From the IMG/VR virus record IMGVR_UViG_3300035698_022762, positions 16,389 through 80,388 of that record: a DNA stretch of 64,000 bases; one strand, given 5' to 3'. The stretch comes from a virus. The notes beneath the pieces are model-generated. The model ran no database searches, had not been told where the DNA came from, and saw only the letters and a list, made by a program, of their open reading frames with translations. Within the stretch, counting starts at the first letter, position 1, and the number at the start of each line of letters is the position of its first letter. Below are positions 36,324-46,089 of the stretch, piece by piece. The position numbers and the translations under genes are program-made.

Positions 36324-37067
36324 ATGGAAATTTTATTATCAGAAAGTGCCTTTTCACCCGGTCATGTTTTCAAAAATGAATGCTTGATATACGGTGACAG
36401 TAGTGGGGCAATATTAAATGAAATGGTCAACTTAAATGAAAGTACTGACCCTGCTAACTCTGTAGTTAAATTTAGAGGCAAGTTTCAAGAAGCAGAAGCT
36501 ATCAACAAAAATAAAAGATCATATCCGTACAATGTTCTTGATAGCAATGTTAAAAGATTAGAAGAATCTGTAAAGAATGGCGCACTATGTGGTGAGCTAG
36601 ACCACCCTACAGATTCAATCGTACACTTTTCAAGTGTCTCACATAAAATCACAAAATTATGGTGGGAAGGAAAAGTTTTAATGGGAGAGGGAACAATACT
36701 AAACACACCTTGTGGAAAAATCCTTCGATCATTAATTAACGATGGAGTTAGAGTTGGAATCAGCAGCCGGGGAGTCGGAACTGGACGTGTTGATGAAAAT
36801 GGCATCCTTCAAATTGCTGAAGGATACAAACTCATAACTTTCGATGCCGTGGCCGATCCTAGTACTCATTCAGCCTTCCAAGAAAAAATTAAAGGAAGCA
36901 AAAATGAAATGGCACACGAACATCAAACCCCTATAGCTAATTTAGAAAATAATACTGCGAAAAATAACGCTAGTGGCATATATAAAATTAATAAAGAGCT
37001 ACTTTTAGCTTGTGTAGGTGGCGAAATCAAAAAACAGACAAGTAAACTCAAAGAGAGGTTAAGCTAA
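36324..37067 (+). CDS. Prohead core protease (gp21-like, serine peptidase)
   Basis: 247 residues with an AAAGGA site. Catalytic His in GALCGELDHP (H94) and Ser in VRVGISSRG (S147/S148), followed by FDAVADPS, form the signature of T4 gp21-type (family S77/herpes-assemblin-like) maturation proteases. The N-terminal strand carries the KNKRSYPYN substrate-side motif. It cleaves scaffold, core and capsid proteins during head maturation. It sits between core and scaffold genes as expected. The tail after about 195 is probably autocleaved. Confidence 0.88.
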   Translation: MEILLSESAFSPGHVFKNECLIYGDSSGAILNEMVNLNESTDPANSVVKFRGKFQEAEAINKNKRSYPYNVLDSNVKRLEESVKNGALCGELDHPTDSIVHFSSVSHKITKLWWEGKVLMGEGTILNTPCGKILRSLINDGVRVGISSRGVGTGRVDENGILQIAEGYKLITFDAVADPSTHSAFQEKIKGSKNEMAHEHQTPIANLENNTAKNNASGIYKINKELLLACVGGEIKKQTSKLKERLS

Positions 37068-37068
37068 T

Positions 37069-37998
37069 ATGGATAAACTAACAGAAGCATTGAGCAAGCT
37101 TTTACCAGAAGATCAAGTTCAAGAAGTAGCATCAGCCGTTGAAGAAATGTTCAACGAAGGGAAAGAGGAACTTGAAGCTGAATACAACACCAAGCTGGAA
37201 GAAGCATACGAAGAACTTTCTAAAGAAAAAGAAGATGCAGAAACAGTAGCTGAAAAAGGCTACCAAGAAGCATACGAAATAATTCAAGACCTTAGAAGTA
37301 GACTCGAAACACAAAAAAATGAATTCGATGTCGCTCTCGAAGAAGGATATGAAGAAGCATACCAAATGCTTAAATCTGAAAGAAGCAAAAACGATAATAT
37401 CGAAGTTGAACTTTATGAAGAGTATGAAACAAAACTCAAAGATATGAAAGAATACTTTGTAGATAAAATCGATGAATTCCTAGAACATAAAGGTGATGAA
37501 ATTTACGAACAAGCAAAGAAAGATATACTCAATGACCCAAGAATGGTTGAGCATAAACTTACTCTTAGCAAAATCGTTGATACCGTCTCTGGATACATAT
37601 CTGATGAAGATTATGCACATGTTTCTAACTCCAAGTTAGAAGAAGCACATAGAGCTTTTGAAGATATTAAAGGACAAATGAAAATACTTGAAGCTAAGAA
37701 CATTCGTGTCTCAGCCGAAAATAATAAACTTAATGAACAAGTGAGACAAAGCTCGCAAGTCATTAAGGAACATCAGGAAGCTAATACAGTTTCTGATAGA
37801 AAAGAAAGAAAAGAATTGAAAAGAACTGTGCAGGGGAGTGGAAAAACTGTATCTGATGATCAAATTGAACTTATCAAAGAACATCAAGAAACAGAAAGAC
37901 CTGACGCCGTTGTAAATGAGGATGATAACTTCTTCGACGAGAAAACGTTGAGTGAATGGACCAGACTCTCAGGTGTTAAAGGTGCTGATCAAGACTAA
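37069..37998 (+). CDS. Prohead scaffold protein (gp22-like)
   Basis: 309 residues, starting 1 bp after the protease stop. Highly acidic and helical, with coiled-coil heptads over about 25-145 and three diverged EEGYEEAYxxL / EKGYQEAYEII units (about 60-115). A basic patch RKERKELKRTVQGSGK lies at 243-258. Composition and position match T4 gp22, which fills the prohead and is degraded by the protease. Directly precedes the capsid gene. Confidence 0.8.
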   Translation: MDKLTEALSKLLPEDQVQEVASAVEEMFNEGKEELEAEYNTKLEEAYEELSKEKEDAETVAEKGYQEAYEIIQDLRSRLETQKNEFDVALEEGYEEAYQMLKSERSKNDNIEVELYEEYETKLKDMKEYFVDKIDEFLEHKGDEIYEQAKKDILNDPRMVEHKLTLSKIVDTVSGYISDEDYAHVSNSKLEEAHRAFEDIKGQMKILEAKNIRVSAENNKLNEQVRQSSQVIKEHQEANTVSDRKERKELKRTVQGSGKTVSDDQIELIKEHQETERPDAVVNEDDNFFDEKTLSEWTRLSGVKGADQD

Positions 37999-38046
37999 GA
38001 CCAATAGTCTGTCCCGTAAAAAAAGAATTTAATTAGGAGAAAATAA

Positions 38047-39504
38047 ATGCAAAATGGTAATGCAAGATTATTGAACGAAGCTAAAGAGCTTGAAAGACTT
38101 TGGGGTGAAAAAACTACCTTGCTAGAAGGTATTGACGATAAATATGTACGCTCCACTACTGCTGTAATGCTCGAAAACCAAAGATTGATTAATGAAATTA
38201 TGCTTTCGGAAGTCTCAACTGATTCTTCAGATATTGCTCAATTCAAAAGAATTTCGATCCCACTTGTTAGACGCATCTATCCGCAATTGATCGCTAACAA
38301 AATCGTCTCTGTGCAACCCTTACTTGGACCTGCCGGTTTAGTGTATTACTTACGCTTCCGTTATTCCAGTAATAAAGGTGCAACTAGAGGGCAAAGTAAT
38401 AACTCAGGTTATCCCGGTGATGATGCAAACAGCTTGATGCAAACTGCATCCGGTGATGCAAACCTTGATATCTTTTACTCCCATCAGTTCATTCAAAATG
38501 AAACTACTAGTACTGATAATGGTGATGATGTTACTTCCGTATATTCACCACTAGAACATACCCCAATCTTGGCTGGTACTGTTACTGGTACTCTCTATGA
38601 TGGTTCAACTGCTGTTGGTACATTCACCATCAGCGAAAGCGATAGTGTAACAATCACTGACGTAGGTACTCCTACTCCCGGTGTTGACTCTATTGTCTTA
38701 GATAGAACCACTGGTGAAATGACTGTGACTTGGGACTCCGCTCCCGGTCCTAACCATGTCGTGCTTTCTTATGAGTACAACATGGAATGTCAGCAAGACC
38801 TTCCTGAAATCAACCTAGCTGTTGAATCTCAAGAAATTATTGCTGTTACTCGTAAACTCAAAGCTGTGTGGTCATACGAAGGTCAACAAGACTTACGTTC
38901 GCAACACAACCTTGACCTCGAACAAGAATTGACTTCTGTGTTAGCACAAGAAATCAATCTTGAAATCGACCGTGAAATCCTTACTGACTTACGTCAAAAT
39001 GCTGGTACTGTTGCCTCTTGGGACTATTCCACTGCATTGGGTGACACTATTAAAGAAAAATATGAAGCCCTCTACGTGAAGGTTACAGAAGTTTCTTCTA
39101 TTATTCACCGTAAAACCCTAAGAAGTGGTGCGAACTGGATCGTTACTTCCCCTGAAGTTGCATCTATATTCGAAACTGCAACTGCTGGTTTTGCCCCTGC
39201 ACCAAGTGAAACTTTCACTTCTAGTTTGGGTATACAATATGTTGGTTCTGTTAGTAACAAATGGCGTCTCTACAAAGACCCGCTATTCCCATCCTCACAA
39301 CTCTTAATGGGTTACAAGGGTGACAGCTATATGGACTCTGGTTATTTCTACTGCCCATATGTGCCACTAACGCAGACTCCAACGGTTCTCGATCCAGATA
39401 GTTTCTGCCCAAGAAAAGGAATTTTAACTAGATACGGGAAGGCTCTCCTTCGTGACGGTTCTAAATTCTACGCAAGAATGAGTATCGCCAATTTTGTGAT
39501 CTAA
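38047..39504 (+). CDS. Major capsid protein (gp23-like)
   Basis: 485 residues with a strong AGGAG site and the most host-like codon use in the window. Landmarks are SDIAQFKRISIPLVRRIYPQL, IVSVQPLLGPAGLVYYLRF, a decoration-like insertion (about 175-250, Thr/Val/Gly-rich), and the C-terminal half beginning LPEINLAVESQEIIAVTRKLKA and LGIQYVGSVSNKWRLYKDP. This is the T4 gp23/HK97-fold pattern. An N-terminal cleavage after LLE (residue 27) or LLNE (residue 11) by the upstream protease is likely. A terminator follows, ending the head operon. Confidence 0.9.
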   Translation: MQNGNARLLNEAKELERLWGEKTTLLEGIDDKYVRSTTAVMLENQRLINEIMLSEVSTDSSDIAQFKRISIPLVRRIYPQLIANKIVSVQPLLGPAGLVYYLRFRYSSNKGATRGQSNNSGYPGDDANSLMQTASGDANLDIFYSHQFIQNETTSTDNGDDVTSVYSPLEHTPILAGTVTGTLYDGSTAVGTFTISESDSVTITDVGTPTPGVDSIVLDRTTGEMTVTWDSAPGPNHVVLSYEYNMECQQDLPEINLAVESQEIIAVTRKLKAVWSYEGQQDLRSQHNLDLEQELTSVLAQEINLEIDREILTDLRQNAGTVASWDYSTALGDTIKEKYEALYVKVTEVSSIIHRKTLRSGANWIVTSPEVASIFETATAGFAPAPSETFTSSLGIQYVGSVSNKWRLYKDPLFPSSQLLMGYKGDSYMDSGYFYCPYVPLTQTPTVLDPDSFCPRKGILTRYGKALLRDGSKFYARMSIANFVI

Positions 39505-39528
39505 TTTTTGATCATAAATGTTTGATAT

Positions 39529-39565
39529 AAAAGGGTTTACGAGTTTATCGTAAACCCTTTTTTTT
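39529..39565 (+). terminator. Rho-independent terminator after major capsid gene
   Basis: AAAGGGTTTACGA pairs with TCGTAAACCCTTT and is followed by a T run. It closes the head-gene operon and separates it from the accessory island that begins about 100 bp later. Confidence 0.9.
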
Positions 39566-39667
39566 ATTCATACAACGACATTGAGACGCAACGCATATGC
39601 AAAAAACAAAACAGATAACTTAATTAGCAAAGCTGTTTTATTTTTTGTATATATACTTAGTTAGCTA

Positions 39668-39696
39668 TTGCGTTTTTACAAACAGTATGTTATAAT
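39668..39696 (+). promoter_or_regulatory. Sigma70-like promoter of the homing endonuclease/cas3 unit
   Basis: TTGCGT (39668-39673), a 17-bp spacer and TATAAT (39691-39696) are close to the bacterial housekeeping consensus. The predicted start is only about 8 bp before the ATG at 39711. With no terminator visible up to 44511, the unit could include both endonuclease genes and cas3. Confidence 0.65.
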
Positions 39697-39710
39697 ATTC
39701 GAATATTAAA

Positions 39711-40730
39711 ATGGAAGAAAGCTTAAAACAAAAAAACATAAAATTATTTCAAGAATGGCATGAAAAAAATAAGGAGTCACCTGAAAACATTTCTTGGTAT
39801 AGCTCTAAAAAGGTTTGGTGGAAATGTGATGCAGGGCATGAATGGGAAGCAAAGGTTTTCTCTCGTTTTAGAAAAAACAGTAAATGCCCATTTTGTTCTG
39901 GAAGACGGGCTTGTGAGGAAAATTCTTTAGGAAAAATAAATCCAGAATTGGTTTCGGAATGGCATGTTAAAAACATTAAAACTCCTTTTGATTATGTTTC
40001 TGGTAGTACTTTCAAGGCTTGGTGGAAATGTAAAAACAAACATGAATGGCAATCTGAAATCCGCAACAGAACTCAAAGAAAACATGGTTGCCCATTTTGT
40101 TCAAATATGTCTGTAGATGAGGACAATTGTGTTGAAAAAACACATAAACATCTTATGCATGAATGGCATTGCAATAATAAATACAAACCTAATGAATTAG
40201 TAGCAGGCAGTGCAAAAATAATTTTATGGCAGTGTTCTAAATGTAGTCATGAATGGTGTGCTAGAGTCGCTTCTAGAGCATTAGAAAAAAAGAACTGCCC
40301 TATATGTGCAAATTATATCAAAAGCATAACAATGTCCGAAAAGATTCTAAATGGATGGAACAGTTATAAAAATTCTTGTTTAACAGGGTATTTCTTTTCT
40401 GATAAAAATAACAAAAAAATATTCTTTAGAAGTTCTTATGAAAAAAAAGCCTTTGAAATTTTAGAAAATGATGATGAGGTTGCAAACTATAAAATAGAAC
40501 ATATAAAAATAAAATATAAACATGAAAACAAATATAGGTTTTACATTCCTGATATATTGGTGGAATACGTCAATGGGGAATCACAATTGATTGAAATTAA
40601 ACCTTTGAAAATGTTCAAAATTAAAGGTAAAAAGAAACTCATCTCTAAACTAAAGGCATTGTCAAAGTATAGTAAAGATAACAACATGAAGAAATGCTTA
40701 ATCTGGCATGAGAAACATTTAGGGATTTAA
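39711..40730 (+). CDS. Zinc-ribbon PD-(D/E)XK endonuclease, homing-type
   Basis: 339 residues. Three treble-clef or zinc-ribbon repeats of about 60 residues (WWKCDAGHEW...CPFCSG; WWKCKNKHEW...CPFCSN; LWQCSKCSHEW...CPICAN) fit the DUF4379-type DNA-binding module. The C-terminal 130 residues carry FFRSSYEKKAFEILE, YIPDILVEY and LIEIKPL, the E...PD...ExK pattern of Vsr/TnsA-like nucleases. Such proteins are free-standing phage homing endonucleases. It ends 1 bp before a second endonuclease gene and heads the segment leading into cas3. No clear Shine-Dalgarno. Confidence 0.7.
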   Translation: MEESLKQKNIKLFQEWHEKNKESPENISWYSSKKVWWKCDAGHEWEAKVFSRFRKNSKCPFCSGRRACEENSLGKINPELVSEWHVKNIKTPFDYVSGSTFKAWWKCKNKHEWQSEIRNRTQRKHGCPFCSNMSVDEDNCVEKTHKHLMHEWHCNNKYKPNELVAGSAKIILWQCSKCSHEWCARVASRALEKKNCPICANYIKSITMSEKILNGWNSYKNSCLTGYFFSDKNNKKIFFRSSYEKKAFEILENDDEVANYKIEHIKIKYKHENKYRFYIPDILVEYVNGESQLIEIKPLKMFKIKGKKKLISKLKALSKYSKDNNMKKCLIWHEKHLGI

Positions 40731-40731
40731 A

Positions 40732-41862
40732 ATGAAAAAATTAACCATAGATCAAGTTAAAATAGAATTAGGCAGGAAAGGGTGGCGAGTTTTAGATAAC
40801 GCCTATATCAACGCCCTGACGCCATTAAATGTAAAATGCGACAAAGGGCATGAAACAAAAATAACTATAAACAACTACAGAAAAGGACAGGGGTGCAAAT
40901 ACTGTAGTGGGAATGCTAAAAACACTTATGAATATGTGCAAAAATATTTTCAAGATGCAGAGTGCGAACTTTTAACATCAACATACAAAAACATTCATAG
41001 TGATTTACGCTTTAAGTGTTTTTGTGGCAGTGATAACACGACCACATTTTACAAATTTCAAAAAATAAAAATGTGCAAGAAATGTAACAAAGCAGTCAAA
41101 AAAGGAAGTGTGTCTCAATTAAAAAAAGAAATAAAACAATACGAAAATATAAATGTTGTATTATGCAATCCTTTTCATGCCATGAATAAAAATTATTTAA
41201 AAAAAATAAAAAAAGAAAATTCATTTTTTGTTTACCCACACGAATGGATAAAAAGGAAAAAACAATGGGAATCGCATTTTGAGTCAGCAGAAAAACAATT
41301 TTCTAAAAGGATATTTGCTCGAAAGTGTATTGTTAAAGAAGTCTCTAAAGAAAAAATCAAAAGCTTTTGTGATGAATATCACATACAAGGGAGCAATTCT
41401 TTGTCTATAAAAGGATGGGGAGTTTATCATGAAGATGTCCTATTAGGAATCTTGTCATTAGGGAAGCACCATAGACAAAATGGAGAATTGACACTTGACA
41501 GAATGTGTTTTAAGAGTAGAGTACAAGTTGTTGGTGGTGCAAACAGGCTTTTTTCAAAAGCAAAAAAATGGGCTGTAGCATCTGGTTATACTAAAATATT
41601 GAGTTTTAGCGACAACAGATATAGTGATGGGAACATTTATCCAATACTTGGATTCAAATTGGATAAAGAGTTATATCCAGATTACTTTTATTTAGAAGCA
41701 AAAAACATATTGAAATATAAAAGCAAACAATCTGAAAAGAAGTCCAATACGGGATGTCCTGAACACATTACTGAACATGAATGGGCAAAAGAACGTGGGT
41801 ATATTAGAATATGGGATGCAGGTAAAAAGAGATGGGTGGTGGATTTACAAAACTACACTTAG
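40732..41862 (+). CDS. Hef-like homing endonuclease
   Basis: 376 residues. The N-terminal part has two zinc-ribbon units (VKCDKGHETK...CKYCSG; KCFCGSDN...CKKC). The C-terminal part (about 195-375) has the order FARKCIVKEV, YHIQGSNS, GILSLGKHH, LTLDRMCF, VVGGANRLF, ILSFSDNRYSDGNIYPILGF and a final GYIRIWDAGKKRWV, a pattern I associate with Hef-like phage homing endonucleases. It lies 12 bp before cas3. The arrangement suggests a mobile intron-free HEG pair linked to the cas locus. Confidence 0.65.
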   Translation: MKKLTIDQVKIELGRKGWRVLDNAYINALTPLNVKCDKGHETKITINNYRKGQGCKYCSGNAKNTYEYVQKYFQDAECELLTSTYKNIHSDLRFKCFCGSDNTTTFYKFQKIKMCKKCNKAVKKGSVSQLKKEIKQYENINVVLCNPFHAMNKNYLKKIKKENSFFVYPHEWIKRKKQWESHFESAEKQFSKRIFARKCIVKEVSKEKIKSFCDEYHIQGSNSLSIKGWGVYHEDVLLGILSLGKHHRQNGELTLDRMCFKSRVQVVGGANRLFSKAKKWAVASGYTKILSFSDNRYSDGNIYPILGFKLDKELYPDYFYLEAKNILKYKSKQSEKKSNTGCPEHITEHEWAKERGYIRIWDAGKKRWVVDLQNYT

Positions 41863-41874
41863 GAAATTAAATCA

Positions 41875-44511
41875 ATGTTAAATGAAATAGATTTGAGAAT
41901 ATGGGGTAAATGGGATGACAAAAAGAAAGCCATGCATCCTGCTTTGCTCCATATGGTAGATACAGGTTTTGTCATACAAGAACTGCTTGGAACTTTTAGC
42001 ACTCATGAATTGGATTTTGTTTCCAAAAAAATGAATTTAAATATAAATGAAGCAAAAACATTTTTGACATTCATGATGCCGTTGCATGATTTAGGAAAAA
42101 TAACACCAGAATTCATCAAACAAGTAGAGGAAGCTGCAGACTTAATAAAAGATGACTACTGTTTCTACCCAAATGATGAAAAAATAAGACATGAATTGTT
42201 TTCGATGCATCTTTTGAAAAACGTTTTGCTCCCTGATTTCGCAGCGAAAAATGACGTATGTGCTGTTATTGGTGGACATCATGGGAAGTTTTCCATTCTG
42301 CCATCAAAGTTTCCTCCCAAAAAAATAAAAAGATTCAAAAGATTTTGTGGTCGTGATGACGAAAAATGGTGTAAACAACAAAAATTGGCTTATGACTTTC
42401 TAACAAGCATATTTCCAATAAGTGAAGAAATTCTAAATAAAGTAAATATAAATCCAGATTTATATTTCTTTTTAGCTGGTTTGATTTCTAATGCAGATTG
42501 GATTGCTTCTGACAGCAATCTATTCCCCCTTTCTGGTTTCGACCAATCCCTTGATCAATATGTTGTGAAAAGCAAAGGATTGGCAAAAAAAGCCTTTAAA
42601 ACAATTGATTGGAATCTTTGCAAGATTAAGAACCAACAGTTCGATGAAACTTTTGGGTTCCTTCCTTATCCTTCTCAAAAAATAATCATAAATGAAATAG
42701 AAAAAATAACATCACCATGTCTGATGATAATAGAAGAATCTACTGGAAGTGGCAAGACAGAAATAGCACAACATTCTGCGTCATTTTTAATGTCAAAACT
42801 AAAACATCGTGGCATTCAAATGTGGTCACCTACCAGAACAACATCTGATTCTGTTTTCAAAAGAATGGTTAGCTTTTTAAGAAAAACGGTTGATGGGAAA
42901 GCCAACATACAGCACATACATTCAAATTCTAAAAGAAATAAAGATTATTTAGAATTAAAAAATAAAGACAACGATGACAACGCCACTGTAGTTGCGAAAT
43001 ATTGGTTTTCTAGTGGCAGAAAAAGATTAATGTCGCAGTTTAGTACAGGTACTGTTGATCAAATAATGAAAGGGGCAATTTACAATAAATATTTTTACAT
43101 GCCCCTTTATGCTTCTTTTAATAAAGTGGTGATAATTGATGAGATACACAGCTATGATGTGTTTATGGGCAATTTAATTGAAGTTTTAATTGAAAAATTA
43201 AAAGAAATGAATTGCTCAATCATATTGCTGTCTGCAACTTTATCTAATTCAACACGTCGAAAACTAATTAATGCTTATGGTGCAGAAGCAAATGATGAGA
43301 TCACGAGATATCCTAGACTTACAGTTTGTCAAAACAACAACTCTAACTGCACACAACTTTTTACACATAGACACAAAAAAATAAAATTAGAACATTTGCA
43401 TTTAAATCCACCAACTCCACAAAAAAACGAAATAAAATCATATGACGAATTAGCACAAAAAGCATTATGTAAAATAGAAAATGGTGGGGCTATAAATATC
43501 GTTTGCAACACTGTAAAACAATCACAAAAAATATATAATGCTTTCAAGTCTCTTAATGCAAGTCCATTGTTGCTTCATTCAGGATTTACAAAGAAAGATA
43601 GAAGCAGGATAGAACAAAACATCATTGACAAATATGGAAAAGAATATAATTCAAAAAGAGATAAAACCATTGTAATAGGAACGCAAATAATCGAACAAAG
43701 TTTAGATATAGATTTTGATTATACTTTTTCTTTCATCTGTCCTATAGACTTTTTGATACAAAGACTAGGAAGGTTGTGGCGTTTTTATAGAACAAATGAG
43801 TTTGAAATTCCGAATGGGCAAATTGGGTTTTCAGTTTTTAGCAAAACTCCAGAAGCCACCATAATTTATGAATATTCTGACGAAAAAGAATTAGAAAGTT
43901 ATGGCATTTATTCGTCTTATATAATGCATTTAACTCAAAAAAATATAACTCCTTTAGACGAAGTGGTGTTGCCTGATATGACGGACTTGCTAATAAACAA
44001 TGTGTACGAACAAATTGATATAGAATCAAACAATCAAGAAGAAAAATTGAAAAAAAAATACAATAAAGCTGAACAAGACGCCAATTCTGAATCCATAAAA
44101 GTTACTTTATCTAAAGACAACAAATACACGCTTAATGAAGAAAACAACTATGATGATTCAAACACTCGTGACATTAGTACGCCTACAATGAATGTAATAC
44201 TATTGTTTAAAAAAGGTAACAATTGGACATTGGGGGAAGGCATGCCAAATATAAATTTTAGAAAAAAGGAATTCAGTAGCGAAGAAATAAATTTGATTAC
44301 GCAGAATTCTTGCCCAATTTCAGGTAAACCATTATTTAATTATTTTAATAACAATAAATTTTCTGAATGGAAGAATATATTTGAATTAAAATATTATTCC
44401 ATTTTGATATTAGAAGAAGATGGGAAACAAACAATCTACGGCGACAACTGGAAAGCAGAATTGCAATATGACAGTACTATAGGACTGTGTAAAAATGTTT
44501 TTTGGCAATGA
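41875..44511 (+). CDS. cas3: CRISPR-associated nuclease/helicase Cas3 (type I-E)
   Basis: 878 residues, close to E. coli Cas3 (888). The HD nuclease has H26, H71-D72 in PLHDLGK, and GGHHGK. The SF2 helicase has Walker A ESTGSGKTE (about 286-294), Walker B VVIIDEIHSYD (about 418-428), SAT in LLSATLS, and motifs V/VI IGTQIIEQSLDIDFDYTF and QRLGRLWRF. All active-site motifs are intact. It degrades target DNA recruited by Cascade. An AGGAA site precedes the ATG, 12 bp after the endonuclease gene. A 60-bp gap with an inverted repeat separates it from cas8e. Confidence 0.95.
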   Translation: MLNEIDLRIWGKWDDKKKAMHPALLHMVDTGFVIQELLGTFSTHELDFVSKKMNLNINEAKTFLTFMMPLHDLGKITPEFIKQVEEAADLIKDDYCFYPNDEKIRHELFSMHLLKNVLLPDFAAKNDVCAVIGGHHGKFSILPSKFPPKKIKRFKRFCGRDDEKWCKQQKLAYDFLTSIFPISEEILNKVNINPDLYFFLAGLISNADWIASDSNLFPLSGFDQSLDQYVVKSKGLAKKAFKTIDWNLCKIKNQQFDETFGFLPYPSQKIIINEIEKITSPCLMIIEESTGSGKTEIAQHSASFLMSKLKHRGIQMWSPTRTTSDSVFKRMVSFLRKTVDGKANIQHIHSNSKRNKDYLELKNKDNDDNATVVAKYWFSSGRKRLMSQFSTGTVDQIMKGAIYNKYFYMPLYASFNKVVIIDEIHSYDVFMGNLIEVLIEKLKEMNCSIILLSATLSNSTRRKLINAYGAEANDEITRYPRLTVCQNNNSNCTQLFTHRHKKIKLEHLHLNPPTPQKNEIKSYDELAQKALCKIENGGAINIVCNTVKQSQKIYNAFKSLNASPLLLHSGFTKKDRSRIEQNIIDKYGKEYNSKRDKTIVIGTQIIEQSLDIDFDYTFSFICPIDFLIQRLGRLWRFYRTNEFEIPNGQIGFSVFSKTPEATIIYEYSDEKELESYGIYSSYIMHLTQKNITPLDEVVLPDMTDLLINNVYEQIDIESNNQEEKLKKKYNKAEQDANSESIKVTLSKDNKYTLNEENNYDDSNTRDISTPTMNVILLFKKGNNWTLGEGMPNINFRKKEFSSEEINLITQNSCPISGKPLFNYFNNNKFSEWKNIFELKYYSILILEEDGKQTIYGDNWKAELQYDSTIGLCKNVFWQ

Positions 44512-44537
44512 CCTTTACGATTCGTAATTTGGTATTA

Positions 44538-44569
44538 GAATGAATGGAGTTCAAACAAGGAATTCATTC
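44538..44569. repeat. Inverted repeat upstream of cas8e
   Basis: GAATGAAT and ATTCATTC form 8-bp arms separated by 16 bp, in the 60-bp gap between cas3 and cas8e. The ribosome binding site AAGGAA is in the loop. It may be an operator or an RNA hairpin controlling Cascade translation. No good promoter is seen in the gap. Confidence 0.4.
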
Positions 44570-44571
44570 AT

Positions 44572-46089
44572 ATGCACTTCAATCTTATCGACAATCCATT
44601 CATCCCTTGCAACGATGGGGACAAATCCATCAAGGATGTTCTAACTGATGCACATAAAATCAAACGCATACAACCCGCTTGTCCTTTAACAAATTTTGCT
44701 TTACATAGATTTTTACTGCCAATCCTTTATCGTTCATTCGACATAAACAACAATGAAGATTGGCAATCGTTGTTTAAAAAAGGGAAATTTGATCCCAAAT
44801 CAATAAACAATTATCTTGATCAATGGTACGATAATTTTTATTTGTTACATGAAAAGACTCCAATACTGCAAGATGCAGATATTGTTAGTGATAAAAAATT
44901 AGAATCCATTAACAAATTAAAGTTTTTAACAAACAACGATGTGTCTGTTTTCTCAAAAGATTTTCTCTTTTTAGAAAAAGAACATACAGATCAAGAAGCT
45001 GCGTTACACCTGATAACCTATCAATTATTGGCATTAAGGGGGGGTGGAGTAGGTCATTACAATGAAGAAATTGCCAATTTTCATTCCACCAGAAAACACC
45101 CTGATAATCCTAATGCTAAAAACAAACCACCTGCTGCTCACTTTGGCACATCTTTATTGATTATAGGCAACAATTTGTTTGAAACATTAATGCTAAATTG
45201 TTTGCCATATGACAATTTAAACTCAAGTGGTATAATTAACAAAAAAAACGATTGTCCGATATGGGAAAAGCCTTTATTCGACAAAAAAGATGTTCTTATT
45301 CGTGGTTATCTTGATTATTTAACCAAACCTGCTAGACAATTAAAACTAGCAATTGATAATTATAAAAAAGTATATATGGACGATGATCGTCACCATTCTC
45401 CATGTTGTCAAACGGTAATCGATCCTTTTGTACTTTATGAAAAAACTAGAACGTCATTTGATTTCGGCAAATCAAAACATTTATGGCGAAATTTTGCAAG
45501 TCTGTCTGCTTCAAGAAAAATAGAAAACGATAAGGCAATTTATGGCAACAATCGAAACATTAACAATTTAAATGATTTGGTAAATGAAGACTATACTTTT
45601 TCTTATCAATGCTTTCTTTTAACACCAGATAATAAAAACAGTAAGCCAAAGTCCATAATTGAAACCCACTTGCTTTTACCTTTACAATTTAATGAAAACG
45701 AACAAATAGAATCAGTAATTAAAAAATGTGAAAAGACATCGATTGCGTTAGGCGTTTTTCTGAAAAGATTTTATTTGGAAGTTGTTGTTTTTGGTGGGAA
45801 CAAAAAGGCTGCTGAAAAGGCAGATTCTTTAAAAGAAAACAAAAAGGCTGCTGAAAAGGCAGATTCTTTAAAAGAAAACCAAATGATTCAATTTTGGTCC
45901 AAAGTTAACATTTTATTTATCAAATTTATGTGCGATATGGATTCGGATCAGTTTAAAAAAAGCGTCAAGAAAACTGCTGAAATTATTGCAAAAAATGCAA
46001 CAAACATGCAACAAACCCACATGAAAAAGTATGTAGAATTCATGTACGAAAAGGCAAACTGGATGGAATTTGAAAGGAATTTAATTTGA
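44572..46089 (+). CDS. cas8e: Cascade large subunit Cas8e (Cse1/CasA)
   Basis: 505 residues, similar in length to E. coli CasA (502). It begins MHFNLIDNPFIPC, the LIDxxxIP opening of Cse1, has WYDNFYLLHEKTPILQD (about 82-98) and ALRGGGVGHYNEE (about 154-166), where Cse1 proteins have their Gly-rich loop, and a helical C-terminal bundle. It recognises the PAM and recruits Cas3. An odd feature is a 13-residue tandem duplication (NKKAAEKADSLKE) at 410-435. It overlaps cse2 by 4 nt. Confidence 0.85.
   Translation: MHFNLIDNPFIPCNDGDKSIKDVLTDAHKIKRIQPACPLTNFALHRFLLPILYRSFDINNNEDWQSLFKKGKFDPKSINNYLDQWYDNFYLLHEKTPILQDADIVSDKKLESINKLKFLTNNDVSVFSKDFLFLEKEHTDQEAALHLITYQLLALRGGGVGHYNEEIANFHSTRKHPDNPNAKNKPPAAHFGTSLLIIGNNLFETLMLNCLPYDNLNSSGIINKKNDCPIWEKPLFDKKDVLIRGYLDYLTKPARQLKLAIDNYKKVYMDDDRHHSPCCQTVIDPFVLYEKTRTSFDFGKSKHLWRNFASLSASRKIENDKAIYGNNRNINNLNDLVNEDYTFSYQCFLLTPDNKNSKPKSIIETHLLLPLQFNENEQIESVIKKCEKTSIALGVFLKRFYLEVVVFGGNKKAAEKADSLKENKKAAEKADSLKENQMIQFWSKVNILFIKFMCDMDSDQFKKSVKKTAEIIAKNATNMQQTHMKKYVEFMYEKANWMEFERNLI
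45799..45876 (+). repeat. 39-bp tandem duplication inside cas8e
   Basis: Two exact head-to-tail copies of a 39-bp unit, encoding NKKAAEKADSLKE twice. Identity at DNA level implies a recent slip event. It keeps the frame and lies in a Lys/Glu/Ala helix of the C-terminal domain. Confidence 0.9.
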
